Source: Defluviibacillus sp043739385 (lineage in GTDB: Bacteria; Pseudomonadota; Gammaproteobacteria; Burkholderiales; Burkholderiaceae_C). Taken from it: 39,838 nt of DNA. Positions 15,757 to 25,154 of the stretch are shown here, one piece after another. The stretch is from positions 1 through 39,838 of the forward strand of contig JAYUED010000115.1 of the NCBI GenBank assembly GCA_043739385.1, written 5' to 3'. The translations under genes and the position numbers were made by a program. The number at the start of each line of letters is the position of its first letter. Within the stretch, counting starts at the first letter, position 1. Under the pieces are notes generated by a model. The model was not told the origin of the DNA, did not search any database, and was given only the letters and a program-made list of their open reading frames with translations.

Positions 15757-15788
15757 AAAGGACCTGGATTGAACCCAGGCCCTTTTTT
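15757..15788. terminator. Rho-independent terminator between hydrolase and purL
   Basis: AAAGGACCTGG and CCAGGCCCTTTTTT pair over 11 bp with one mismatch around a short loop and end in a T-run on the plus strand. It terminates the hydrolase gene. It ends 5 bp before the purL stop and may also work on the minus strand. Confidence 0.85.
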
Positions 15789-15792
15789 GTTT

Positions 15793-18700
15793 CTAATCCA
15801 CCCACTTGCGCGCATTGCGCCACAACCGCATCCATGGGCTGAACGCCGCGTCACCACCCGATTTATCCAAATCTGTCCAACTCATTTGGATGTTACGGAA
15901 CACCCGCTCAGCGTGCGGCATCATGGCTGTGAAACGGCCATCCGCGGTAGTGACTGCCGTAAGACCACCAGGGCTACCGTTGGGGTTGGCGGGATAGGCT
16001 TCTGTCGCAACGCCGTAGTTGTCAACGTACCGCATAGCGCTAAGCACCTTGGCTGTATCGCCGCGCTGAGCGAAATTGGCGAAGCCTTCGCCATGCGCCA
16101 CAGCTATCGGTAAGCGGCTGCCGGCCATGCCTTTGAAGAACAAACTGGGGGATTCCAGCACTTCCACCATCGACAAGCGGGCCTGGAAGCGCTCACTCTG
16201 GTTCGTTGTGAAGCGTGGCCATGCCTGCGCGCCAGGGATGATGTCAGCCAACTCAGCAAACATCTGACAGCCATTGCAAACACCCAAGCCAAAAGTGTCG
16301 CTTCGGCCAAAGAAGGCGCCAAACTGATCTGCAAGCACCGGGTTAAAGGTGATGCTGCGCGCCCAACCAATGCCTGCTCCCAGCGTATCCCCGTAGCTGA
16401 AGCCCCCGCAGGCCACGATACCTTTGAAATCTTGCAGCTTGGCACGGCCAGTTTGCAAGTCCGTCATGTGAACGTCGTACGCCTCGAAACCAGCTTCAGT
16501 GAAGGCATAGGCCATCTCCGTATGCGAGTTCACACCCTGCTCACGAAGAATGGCGACTTTGGGGCGTGCACCGCTCAAGTTAAGGTAAGGTGCCGCTATA
16601 TTTTCAGAAGCATCAAACGTAAGCTGAACATGCGCACCAGGGTCATTCGGCTGTCCAAAGCCGGCGTGCTCAGCGTCCGCACCCGCCGGGTTGTCACGCA
16701 GCTGGCAAATTTTCCAACTCACGTTGTCCCATACTTGGTGCAGGTCTTGCAACTTAGCGCTGAACACGGCTTTGGTGTCGCGCCAAACTTGAATCTGGCC
16801 TTTGCCTGCGGAGATGGTGGACGATTCTGGGCGGGTCTTGCCAATGGTGTGACTGTGTTTGGAGAGGCCATGGGCACGCAGCGTTTGCATCACCGCATCG
16901 CGATCGGCGGTGCGCACTTGCAGCACCACGCCAAGCTCTTCGTTAAACAGCGCTTTGAGCGTCAACTCTTCGCGACGGGCGCTGACCTGCTGTGCCCAGT
17001 TTTTGCTGTCGCCGTACTCCGCCCGGCTGTCGGCAATGCCGTCGCTTTCCGTGACCAGCATGTCCACATTCAATGCCACGCCCACGTGCCCTGCAAAGGC
17101 CATTTCACATACTGCGGCGAACAAGCCACCGTCGCTACGGTCATGGAAGGCCAAAATTTTGCCTTCCGTACGCAAGGTGTTAACCGCATTGACCAACTTG
17201 ACCAATTCTTGTGCATCGTCCAAGTCAGGTACGGTATCGCCAACTTGATTCAAGTTTTGCGCCAAGATGCTGCCTGCCATGCGGTTTTGACCATGGCCCA
17301 GATCGATCAGCAGCAGCGTGGTGTCCGCCTCAGTAGCGTTCAGCTGGGGCGTGAGGGTGCCACGCACATCGGCCAGCGTGACGAAGGCGGTCACGATCAG
17401 ACTGACCGGGGACGTGACTTTCTTTTTCTCATCCGCAATACCAGAGGGAGAGGAGTTTGCCGTTTCCGTCCACTGTGTACGCATCGACAAAGAGTCTTTG
17501 CCGACAGGAATGGAAATCCCCAGCGCAGGACAGAGTTCCATACCCACGGCTTTCACCGTGTCAAACAATGCCGCGTCTTCGCCCGCTTCACCACAGGCCG
17601 CCATCCAATTGGCGGACAGTTTGACGCGGGGCAGCTCGAAGGGAGCCGCCAGTAAATTGGTGATGGCCTCGCCAATCGCCATGCGACCCGATGCTGCGGC
17701 GTTGATGCTCGCCAGCGGCGTGCGCTCGCCCATGCTCATCGCCTCACCAGCAAAACCTTTGTAATCTGCCAAGGTGACAGCGCAATCGGCAACGGGCACT
17801 TGCCAAGGGCCGACCATCTGGTCGCGGTGTGTCAGGCCGCCAACAGTGCGGTCACCAATAGTGATTAGAAAGCGCTTAGATGCGACGGTGGGGTGCGCCA
17901 GCACAGCAATGGCTGCGGTTTGCAGATCCACACCAGTCAGGTTCACGGGTGCGAACTGGCGGGTTACCGTCTTCACATCGCGGTGCATTTTGGGCGGCTT
18001 GCCCAGCAGCACGTTCATCGGCATGTTGACGGGCTGGGCATCAGGTGTGCGGCTCTCGTCCGCCACCGTCAAATGCCGTTCTTCAGTCGCTACGCCTACC
18101 ACTGCAAACGGGCAGCGTTCGCGCTCACAAAACGCAGCGAATTGCGCCAGCGATTCAGGTGCAATGGCCATCACGTAGCGCTCTTGGCTCTCGTTGCACC
18201 AAATTTCCTTGGGTGCGAGGCCACTTTCTTCTAGAGGTACCTTGCGTAAATCGAAACGTGCACCACGACCCGCGTCGTTGGTCAGCTCAGGGAAGGCATT
18301 GGACAAGCCCCCTGCCCCCACGTCATGAATTGCCAGAATCGGATTGCCATCAACGCCCAAAGCCCAGCAATGGTTAATCACTTCTTGCGCCCTACGCTCG
18401 ATCTCTGGGTTGCCGCGCTGCACAGAGTCAAAATCCAGCGATACCGCATTGGTGCCTGTGGCCATCGAACTCGCGGCACTGCCGCCCATACCGATACGCA
18501 TTCCAGGCCCACCCAGCTGGATCAGCAGCGTGCCTGCGGGAAACAAAATCTTGTGCGTCAGTTCAGAATCAATCGTGCCTAAACCACCCGCAATCATGAT
18601 GGGCTTGTGATAGCCACGGCGGATACTGTCCACGTCCGAGGTCACAGTTTGCTCGTACTCACGGAAGTAGCCCAGCAGGTTCGGGCGACCAAATTCGTTG

Positions 18701-19875
18701 TTGAACGCGGCGCCGCCCAAAGGGCCTTCGGTCATGATCTGCAAGGGGCTGGCGATGTGCTCGGGACGGCCATAGGCTTTGTTCGCACCTTCGGCGTCGG
18801 GCCAGAGCTTGGACACCGTGAAGCCCGTTAACCCGGCCTTTGGCTTGGAGCCGCGTCCTGTCGCGCCTTCGTCACGGATTTCGCCGCCGGCACCCGTTGA
18901 GGCACCAGGAAAAGGCGAGATGGCGGTGGGATGGTTATGCGTTTCCACCTTCATCAGCACATGGCTAGTAGCGCTACGCTTTTCATAGCTTCTAACAGAG
19001 GTATGGCCTTCGCTATCAGGCGATAAGGCTGAAAATCTCTCGACCACACTGCCTTCCATTACCGATGCGTTGTCCGAATACGCAACCACCGTGTGCTGGG
19101 GCGCCAGCGCATGGGTGTTACGAATCATGCCGAACATGCTTTTAGGCTGCGCCACTCCATCAATGGTGAAGTCAGCGTTAAAGATTTTGTGGCGGCAATG
19201 CTCGCTGTTGGCTTGCGCGAACATCATCAACTCGACATCGGTGGGGTTACGCTGGAGCGCTTGGAAGGCGTTCAGCAGGTAATCCATCTCGTCCTCAGCC
19301 AGCGCAAGGCCAAAGCGCAGGTTGGCATCTTGCAGCGCTTGGCGGTTGTCCGCAGCGTTGGGAGAGAGCACATTCACGTACTCCATCGCTGCGGGCTGCA
19401 GCTCGGTGAAAAGACCCAAAGCAAGTTCTCGGTCGAACATCACACTCTCTGTCATGCGGTCATGTAACAAAGCTGAAAGTTGTTGGCGCTGCTCTAACGA
19501 GGGCTTTTTGCTAGCGATCAGGTGGTATTCGGTAATGCGCTCGACACGCTTGAGGACAAGGCCGCAATTGTGTGCAATGTCCGTCGCTTTGGATGCCCAG
19601 GGTGACACGGTGCCGAAGCGGGGTGTCACCACGATCAACGTCACGTCCGCAGCAGAGGACTTGGAGGCTTTAAAAGGCTCGCCGTAGGTAAGCAAGGCAG
19701 CCAAGCGCTTTTTATCTTCCTCGATCGGCAGCGTGTCAGAAGCCACCAGGTGCACAAAGCGAGCTGCCAGCGAGCTTACCGCGGGGAATACGGCCTGCAA
19801 ACGCGGCAAAAGCTGCTGAACACGGAAGTCGCTGAGCGCGCCTGCGCCGTCAAATAGGGAAATATGCAGGGTCAC
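15793..19875 (-). CDS. purL: Phosphoribosylformylglycinamidine synthase PurL (large, single-chain)
   Basis: About 1360 aa. I chose the GTG at 19875 because AAGG precedes it at about 8 nt and the protein then begins with TLHISLFDGAGALSDFR, the normal start; the upstream in-frame ATG at 19965 would add 30 unusual residues. It catalyses the fourth step of purine synthesis, FGAR to FGAM, using glutamine and ATP. Visible are the FGAR-ATP domain motifs (MKVETHNHPTAISPFPGAS, FQ-type AIHDVGAGGLSNAFPEL), the second synthase half (FHDRSDGGL), and the C-terminal glutaminase with the nucleophile in GVCNGCQMF and HGEGF / MPHAERVFR. Complete and cytosolic. Confidence 0.97.
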   Translation of the reverse strand: MTLHISLFDGAGALSDFRVQQLLPRLQAVFPAVSSLAARFVHLVASDTLPIEEDKKRLAALLTYGEPFKASKSSAADVTLIVVTPRFGTVSPWASKATDIAHNCGLVLKRVERITEYHLIASKKPSLEQRQQLSALLHDRMTESVMFDRELALGLFTELQPAAMEYVNVLSPNAADNRQALQDANLRFGLALAEDEMDYLLNAFQALQRNPTDVELMMFAQANSEHCRHKIFNADFTIDGVAQPKSMFGMIRNTHALAPQHTVVAYSDNASVMEGSVVERFSALSPDSEGHTSVRSYEKRSATSHVLMKVETHNHPTAISPFPGASTGAGGEIRDEGATGRGSKPKAGLTGFTVSKLWPDAEGANKAYGRPEHIASPLQIMTEGPLGGAAFNNEFGRPNLLGYFREYEQTVTSDVDSIRRGYHKPIMIAGGLGTIDSELTHKILFPAGTLLIQLGGPGMRIGMGGSAASSMATGTNAVSLDFDSVQRGNPEIERRAQEVINHCWALGVDGNPILAIHDVGAGGLSNAFPELTNDAGRGARFDLRKVPLEESGLAPKEIWCNESQERYVMAIAPESLAQFAAFCERERCPFAVVGVATEERHLTVADESRTPDAQPVNMPMNVLLGKPPKMHRDVKTVTRQFAPVNLTGVDLQTAAIAVLAHPTVASKRFLITIGDRTVGGLTHRDQMVGPWQVPVADCAVTLADYKGFAGEAMSMGERTPLASINAAASGRMAIGEAITNLLAAPFELPRVKLSANWMAACGEAGEDAALFDTVKAVGMELCPALGISIPVGKDSLSMRTQWTETANSSPSGIADEKKKVTSPVSLIVTAFVTLADVRGTLTPQLNATEADTTLLLIDLGHGQNRMAGSILAQNLNQVGDTVPDLDDAQELVKLVNAVNTLRTEGKILAFHDRSDGGLFAAVCEMAFAGHVGVALNVDMLVTESDGIADSRAEYGDSKNWAQQVSARREELTLKALFNEELGVVLQVRTADRDAVMQTLRAHGLSKHSHTIGKTRPESSTISAGKGQIQVWRDTKAVFSAKLQDLHQVWDNVSWKICQLRDNPAGADAEHAGFGQPNDPGAHVQLTFDASENIAAPYLNLSGARPKVAILREQGVNSHTEMAYAFTEAGFEAYDVHMTDLQTGRAKLQDFKGIVACGGFSYGDTLGAGIGWARSITFNPVLADQFGAFFGRSDTFGLGVCNGCQMFAELADIIPGAQAWPRFTTNQSERFQARLSMVEVLESPSLFFKGMAGSRLPIAVAHGEGFANFAQRGDTAKVLSAMRYVDNYGVATEAYPANPNGSPGGLTAVTTADGRFTAMMPHAERVFRNIQMSWTDLDKSGGDAAFSPWMRLWRNARKWVD

Positions 19876-20070
19876 TGGTGGGCCTTGAGAGAGATGTTGA
19901 AAGACGTTTTGGAAGGCGTGTTGTACAAAGCCTGGGGCCGCGCTGAATGGGCAGGCCCCTGTCAAAACTGAATTTTAACGGGATGATGGCTGCTCCGAAG
20001 ACGCTGGTGTTATCTAGGCCATCGGAACATGTAAGCGCACGACAAGTGAAGCGCGCACGACAGCCCTACC

Positions 20071-20113
20071 GATCTGCGTACAGATCACTCTGAACAGCGC
20101 TAATATTTAGCGC
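20071..20113. other. Two tandem perfect hairpins downstream of the TctC-type gene
   Basis: GATCTG-CGTA-CAGATC (20071-20086) and GCGCTAA-TAT-TTAGCGC (20097-20113) are perfect inverted repeats 10 bp apart, between the stop of the minus-strand binding-protein gene and purL. Neither has an adjacent T-run, so a classical terminator is unclear; transcript 3'-end stabilisation is possible. Confidence 0.55.
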
Positions 20114-20129
20114 CTGCACCAGGCTAGGC

Positions 20130-21161
20130 TTATTCCAACTTTGCCCCCGACAGCTTGACCATTCGCTCCCAAATGGGCAAGTCGCGTTTATAACTAGCAG
20201 CAAAGGCTTCAGGCGTATCGGCATTAGGGATAAAACCCATCGCAACAATCCTTGCATTGACATCCGGGAGCTCGGTGATGGCTTTAACTTCAGTGGCCAA
20301 GCGCTGCACGATTTCTTTGGGTGTATTGGCCGGTGCAGCCAGGCCCAGCCAACCTACCACGCCATAGACATCGTCTTTTAAACCCTGCTCAGCCAATGTG
20401 GGGACATTCGGCAGCACCAACATGCGTGTGGGGCCCGTGACACCGATGGCTTTGAGTTTGCCCGAATCAATATGCGGCTTGAGACCCAATGCGCTGGCAA
20501 TCCCCATCGGGATTTGGCCACCAATCAAGTCCTGAATCATCGGGGCTTCACCCTTATAGGCGATATGGGTCATATTGGCCTGCTGGCTGTTGCTGATGTA
20601 GGCCTGTATTAAGTGCGAGTGCGACCCTATGCCATACGAGCCATAAGATAATTTATCTTTATTGGCGGCCACATATGCCAGCAATTCCTGTGCGTTGTTG
20701 ACGGGCACCTTGGCATTGACGACCAACACGATAGGCCCTAATGCCACCTGAGACACCAACGCCAAATCACGCTGCGGGTTGTAGGGAAGTTTTTCGTATA
20801 AAAACTGGTTGGTGAGCATCGACGTGGTGAGCGAAAACAGCAAGGTATGGCCATCAGCGTTAGCTTTGGCTACCGTATCCGTACCCAAAATGCCACTGGC
20901 ACCGGCTTTGTTGTCAATGACTACCGGTTGCCCCAGACGCGCTCCGAGCTTTTCACCAATCAGCCGTGCCAGCACATCGGTGGCACCACCAGCATTAAAG
21001 GGCACGACAAGGCGAATAGATTTGCTGGGATAAGCTTGCTGTGCCATCGCTGGCGGCAAAACCAAAGCAGAGGCCCCTATGGCGCTTAAGGCCAACCAGT
21101 CACGGCGATTCAGAGCCGCATAAGGGTTTGGGCTTGGGCTAGGGTGGTGTTGTCGCGTCAT
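20130..21161 (-). CDS. Tripartite tricarboxylate transporter (Bug/TctC family) solute-binding protein
   Basis: 343 aa, with a twin-arginine-like signal (LNRRDWLALSAIGASALVLPPAMAQ) exporting it to the periplasm. The mature protein begins YPSKSIRLVVPFNAGGATDVLAR, the standard start of Bug proteins. YGSYGIGSHSHLI, and the PMIQDLIGGQIPMGI and NVPTLAEQG segments, are also typical. These proteins bind small carboxylates or other metabolites for TctAB-type transporters; the ligand cannot be read from sequence. No tctA/tctB genes are nearby, so it is an orphan, which is common in this family. AAGGAG sits 7 nt before the ATG. Confidence 0.94.
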   Translation of the reverse strand: MTRQHHPSPSPNPYAALNRRDWLALSAIGASALVLPPAMAQQAYPSKSIRLVVPFNAGGATDVLARLIGEKLGARLGQPVVIDNKAGASGILGTDTVAKANADGHTLLFSLTTSMLTNQFLYEKLPYNPQRDLALVSQVALGPIVLVVNAKVPVNNAQELLAYVAANKDKLSYGSYGIGSHSHLIQAYISNSQQANMTHIAYKGEAPMIQDLIGGQIPMGIASALGLKPHIDSGKLKAIGVTGPTRMLVLPNVPTLAEQGLKDDVYGVVGWLGLAAPANTPKEIVQRLATEVKAITELPDVNARIVAMGFIPNADTPEAFAASYKRDLPIWERMVKLSGAKLE

Positions 21162-21351
21162 TCAGGTCTCCTTGTTGTAAGGGCACGGTTGCCCGAGGCA
21201 TTGTGGATGACAGTAAAAAGTCAGCATCCCGTCAGCATTTCCTATTGTGCCTTGATGGGTTTAAGCTCTTAGGCTATTCAAGTCGCGCTGTTGACGCCCC
21301 CTGCCAGAGCACGCCCTAGAGATATTTCTCTGTCTGCGGGATAATTGCGCC

Positions 21352-22167
21352 ATGAGTATCACTATCAAAGACGAAGCAGGTATTGCAGGCATGCGCATCG
21401 CGGGCCGTTTGGCCTCGGAGCTGCTGGACTATCTGACACCCCACGTGCTCCCCGGAGTCACCACCAACCAGATCGACAAGCTCGCGCATGAATACATGAC
21501 GCAGGTACAGCACACCATTCCGGCCACTCTCGGCTACCAGCCCCCTGGCTACACGCCCTACCCTAAGAGCTTGTGTACCTCGCTCAACCATATTGTGTGC
21601 CACGGCATCCCCAACGACAAGCCCATGAAAAAGGGCGATATCGTCAACATTGATGTGACCGTTATCAAAGACGGCTGGCATGGGGACTCGAGTCGCATGT
21701 TTATGGTGGGAGAGGTGTCCATTCAAGCAAAACGCCTGTGCAAACTCACCTATGACGCCATGTGGCACGGTATTGCCCGTGTCAAGCCAGGTGCACGTTT
21801 AGGGGACATTGGCTTTGCGATTCAGCGCTTTACCGAGAGCCAGGGGTTTTCGGTCGTGCGTGAGTTTTGTGGCCATGGCATTGGTCGCGTGTTTCACGAA
21901 GAGCCGCAGGTGCTGCACTATGGTAAGGCCGGCACACTGGACGAGCTGCACCCTGGTATGACCTTCACGATCGAGCCGATGGTGAACGCCGGGCGTAAAG
22001 AAATCACAGATGGCCCTGGCAAAGACGGCTGGACTATCGTCACCAAAGACCGCTCACTGTCAGCCCAATGGGAGCACACAGTGCTGGTGACGGAGACAGG
22101 CTATGAAGTGATGACGCTGTCAGCAGGTAGCCCTGCGGTACCAGACTTTGTACCTGCTCAACATTGA
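21352..22167 (+). CDS. map: Methionine aminopeptidase type I
   Basis: 271 aa. It removes the initiator methionine from nascent proteins in the cytoplasm. Pita-bread fold metal ligands are visible in NIDVTVIKDGWHGDSSRMF (two Asp), in GHGIGRVFHEEPQVLHYG (His), TFTIEPMV (Glu) and WEHTVLVT (Glu). YTPYPKSLCTSLNHIVCHGIP is the family substrate-pocket region. glnD follows 50 nt downstream, a pairing seen in many proteobacteria. Confidence 0.97.
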   Translation: MSITIKDEAGIAGMRIAGRLASELLDYLTPHVLPGVTTNQIDKLAHEYMTQVQHTIPATLGYQPPGYTPYPKSLCTSLNHIVCHGIPNDKPMKKGDIVNIDVTVIKDGWHGDSSRMFMVGEVSIQAKRLCKLTYDAMWHGIARVKPGARLGDIGFAIQRFTESQGFSVVREFCGHGIGRVFHEEPQVLHYGKAGTLDELHPGMTFTIEPMVNAGRKEITDGPGKDGWTIVTKDRSLSAQWEHTVLVTETGYEVMTLSAGSPAVPDFVPAQH

Positions 22168-22178
22168 CTCAGCGATAC

Positions 22179-22207
22179 TTAACTATAATTTTTTAACTAT
22201 AATTTTT
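22179..22207. promoter_or_regulatory. 14-bp tandem duplication with two TATAAT boxes before glnD
   Basis: TTAACTATAATTTTT occurs twice with a 14-bp period, giving TATAAT at 22184-22189 and 22198-22203. TTGACT lies at 22164-22169, but the spacers (14 and 28 bp) are not ideal for sigma70. It may still give glnD its own promoter 15-35 bp upstream of the ATG, which lacks a clear Shine-Dalgarno. Confidence 0.4.
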
Positions 22208-22217
22208 ATAGCAATCT

Positions 22218-24863
22218 ATGCATGACCTGCTTGCACTGAAAGCAGATTATCTGCAAAAAAAAGACGTAGTACTGCATGCCCTAGGCGGCAGTGGCTCGTC
22301 CACCCGAAACGTACGTAGCGCGCTGCGCCAGTTGGCCACGCTGGTGGATGAAGCACTGCGTGTGCTGTGGGAGGCTGCCGGCCTAGGCGCACCATCGTCC
22401 CCCCACGCGCTCGTGGCCGTCGGTGGCTTTGGTCGGGGTGAGTTGTTTCCCTGCTCTGACGTGGATGTCCTGCTGCTAATGCCCGACGGGCACTCGGCCG
22501 AGACGGATGATGTACTCAAGCAGCACATTGAGCGCTTTATCACCAGCTGTTGGGATTTTGGCTTAGAAATTGGCTCCAGCGTGCGCACGCTAACCGAGTG
22601 CCTGCAAGAGTCCGAAAAAGATGTGACCGTGCAAACGTCATTGCTGGAATCTCGCTTGGTGGTTGGCCAAGCAGGCTTGTTCAAGCAGTTTCAGAAGCGT
22701 TTTGCAGCGGCCATGGACGCCAAGGTGTTTTTTGTCGCCAAAACCCTGGAGATGCGCCAGCGCCACAACAAGTACGAGAACACACCTTACGCGCTTGAAC
22801 CCAATTGCAAAGAATCTCCTGGCGGTTTGCGCGATTTACAGGTGATTTTGTGGGTTGCCAAGGCTGCCAAGCTGGGCAAGAGTTGGGACGAGCTGGCGCG
22901 CAAAGGGTTAGCCACGCCGTTTGAAGTTCGGCAGATCAACCTTAACCAAACGCTGATTTCGCTGATTCGCGTGCGCTTGCATTTGCTCGCGCATCGACGG
23001 GAGGATCGTTTGGTGTTTGATTTGCAAACTGCGGTCGCCGAATCGTTTGGTTACTCGGCGGCAACGGGCGAAGCATCGCGTTTGCCAGTGCGCGCAAGCG
23101 AGGCGTTAATGCGCCGGTACTACTGGGCAGCCAAGGCTGTTGCCCAACTGAACCAGGTGCTACTGCTGAACATTGAGGAACGGTTGAACCCCAAAATGCA
23201 CGTGCTGCGACCGATCAATGAACGCTTTCATGACAAGGCGGGCATGCTGGAGGTTGCATCCGACGACCTGTACACCCGGGAGCCGCACGCGATTTTGGAA
23301 ACCTTTTTGATCTACCAAACCACAGTAGGCATTAAGGGTTTGTCAGCTCGCACCTTGCGGGCTCTCTACAACGCCCGCAGCCTGATGGACGGCGCGTTCA
23401 GAAGGGATCCCATCAACCGCCAAACATTTTTGCAAATCCTGCAACAACCCAAAGGCATCACCCACGCTATCCGGCTGATGAACCAGACTTCGGTACTGGG
23501 CCGCTACCTGTGGGTGTTTCGCCGTATTGTTGGGCAAATGCAGCATGATCTATTTCATGTTTACACCGTAGACCAGCATATTTTGATGGTGCTGCGCAAC
23601 ATGCGGCGCTTCTTTTTGCCCGAACACGCTCACGAATACCCGCTGTGTTCGCAACTGGCAGCAGGCTTGGATCAACCTTGGACGCTTTACATCGCCGCGC
23701 TATTTCACGATATTGCCAAAGGCCGTGGCGGCGATCATTCGGAGCTGGGTGCCCATGAAGTGCGTATTTTTTGCAAGCAGCACGGTATTGCGCGCAGTGA
23801 TTCCGTATTGATTGAGTTTTTGGTGACCGAGCATCTCACCATGAGCCGTATTGCACAGAAAGAAGACCTAAGCGACCCCGAGGTCATCAGCGCCTTTGCC
23901 AAACGCTTAGGCACGGAGCGTTATCTGACCGCGCTTTATTTATTGACGGTGGCCGACATACGAGGGACCAGTCCGAAAGTCTGGAACGCCTGGAAAGGCA
24001 AGTTGCTCGAAGACCTGTACCGCGCCACACTGCGTGTTCTGGGCGGCCACGCACCAGACCCAGACGCCGAGGTAGAAGCGCGCAAACGCGAAGCCCTTAT
24101 AATCCTGGCTTTGCATGCTCAGCCTCATATGGCCCACCTGCCACTGTGGAATACGTTGGACGTGAGTTATTTCATGCGCCATGACGCAGCAGACATTGCG
24201 TGGCACACCCGGCACCTTTCGCGTCATGTAAGACGTCATCTGGGGCATAAGGACGGCATGGTTGCCGAAGAGCGTCACCTCGACAAAGCCATTGTGCGTG
24301 CACGACTCTCGCCCCTAGGGGAAGGCTTGCAGGTGCTGGTCTATACCCGTGATGAGCCCGATTTGTTCGCCCGCATTTGCGGCTATTTTGAGCAGGCCGG
24401 TTTCAGTATTTTGGACGCCAAAATTCACACAGCCCACGATGGCTACGCGCTTGACACATTTCAGGTAGTCACCAGTGTCCTAGCTGAGCACTACCGTGAA
24501 CTGGTCAACATGGTGGAGAGCGAGCTGCTACGGGCTATTGAAGCGTCTGGGCCGCTTCCAAAGCCTGGGCGTGGACGGGTTTCACGCCGTGTGAAGAGCT
24601 TCCCTGTAGTGCCGCGTGTTGAGTTACGCCCAGATGAAAAAGCACAACGCTGGCTGCTAAATGTATCTGCCAGCGACCGTGTGGGTCTTCTCTACAGCAT
24701 CGCACGGGTCTTGGCGCGACACAAACTGAACTTGCAACTTGCAAAAATCACAACCCTGGGTGAGCGGGTAGAGGACACTTTTTTGATTTCTGGCCTCGAA
24801 TTGCAACATAATCGAATGCAAATAGAAATTGAAACAGAACTGCTGGACGCCATTGCTGCATAG
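22218..24863 (+). CDS. glnD: Bifunctional uridylyltransferase/uridylyl-removing enzyme GlnD
   Basis: 881 aa. It senses glutamine and adds or removes UMP on PII proteins, controlling nitrogen assimilation. Domains in order: nucleotidyltransferase (about 60-220) with GGFGRGELFPCSDVDVLLL holding the catalytic Asp pair; a central helical region with KESPGGLRDLQ; an HD phosphohydrolase domain (around 455-590) with YIAALFHDIAKGRGGDHS; and two C-terminal ACT domains (about 700-780 and 810-880). Length and motifs are complete. Confidence 0.97.
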   Translation: MHDLLALKADYLQKKDVVLHALGGSGSSTRNVRSALRQLATLVDEALRVLWEAAGLGAPSSPHALVAVGGFGRGELFPCSDVDVLLLMPDGHSAETDDVLKQHIERFITSCWDFGLEIGSSVRTLTECLQESEKDVTVQTSLLESRLVVGQAGLFKQFQKRFAAAMDAKVFFVAKTLEMRQRHNKYENTPYALEPNCKESPGGLRDLQVILWVAKAAKLGKSWDELARKGLATPFEVRQINLNQTLISLIRVRLHLLAHRREDRLVFDLQTAVAESFGYSAATGEASRLPVRASEALMRRYYWAAKAVAQLNQVLLLNIEERLNPKMHVLRPINERFHDKAGMLEVASDDLYTREPHAILETFLIYQTTVGIKGLSARTLRALYNARSLMDGAFRRDPINRQTFLQILQQPKGITHAIRLMNQTSVLGRYLWVFRRIVGQMQHDLFHVYTVDQHILMVLRNMRRFFLPEHAHEYPLCSQLAAGLDQPWTLYIAALFHDIAKGRGGDHSELGAHEVRIFCKQHGIARSDSVLIEFLVTEHLTMSRIAQKEDLSDPEVISAFAKRLGTERYLTALYLLTVADIRGTSPKVWNAWKGKLLEDLYRATLRVLGGHAPDPDAEVEARKREALIILALHAQPHMAHLPLWNTLDVSYFMRHDAADIAWHTRHLSRHVRRHLGHKDGMVAEERHLDKAIVRARLSPLGEGLQVLVYTRDEPDLFARICGYFEQAGFSILDAKIHTAHDGYALDTFQVVTSVLAEHYRELVNMVESELLRAIEASGPLPKPGRGRVSRRVKSFPVVPRVELRPDEKAQRWLLNVSASDRVGLLYSIARVLARHKLNLQLAKITTLGERVEDTFLISGLELQHNRMQIEIETELLDAIAA

Positions 24864-25154
24864 TCGTAAGTTCTAGGCACACAGTGGTGGCCTAGAAGCT
24901 TCAAATGTGCAGGATATTCATTTATGTAGAGTGTTGCATTTGTGTCTTTAACTAAAAAACATAACTATTTATGCTGAAAAAGCTAAGTAAAATTCGTTCA
25001 ATGAATGATTATTTTTTTATTAAAAATATTTAATCTTTCCTCCACTTTCGTTATTTCCCCATTGCTAGCTAGGTACATTTTTGACTTTGGTATGCGTTCA
25101 ACGCAGCCGTCATGGCAAGTTTGTGCAGGGCGGCAACAACCAAGACATTAAGCC
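24864..25154. other. 291-bp AT-rich intergenic region upstream of the right EPS locus
   Basis: It contains a hairpin just after glnD (listed separately) and a strongly AT-rich stretch around 24940-25040. It also holds an 11-bp dyad GCGTT-C-AACGC near 25092. A 20-codon frame at 24971-25033 has no ribosome binding site and is not called. This is the likely promoter region of the right EPS locus. Confidence 0.6.
24871..24897. terminator. Hairpin after glnD, without a T-run
   Basis: TTCTAGGC (24871-24878) pairs perfectly with GCCTAGAA (24890-24897) over an 11-nt loop, and the stem extends by three more pairs past a one-base bulge. It lies 8 bp after the glnD stop. There is no T-tract, so it is either a weak terminator or an mRNA 3'-end structure. 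Confidence 0.45.

Noticed and set aside
16432..17655. 407-codon plus-strand frame opposite purL
   Set aside because: It lies fully antisense to well-conserved purL motifs. Its own translation shows no domain, and long antisense frames are common opposite GC-rich coding DNA.
24971..25033. 20-codon AT-rich frame before the BcsE-like gene
   Set aside because: No ribosome binding site. Low-complexity AT-rich sequence gives such frames by chance.
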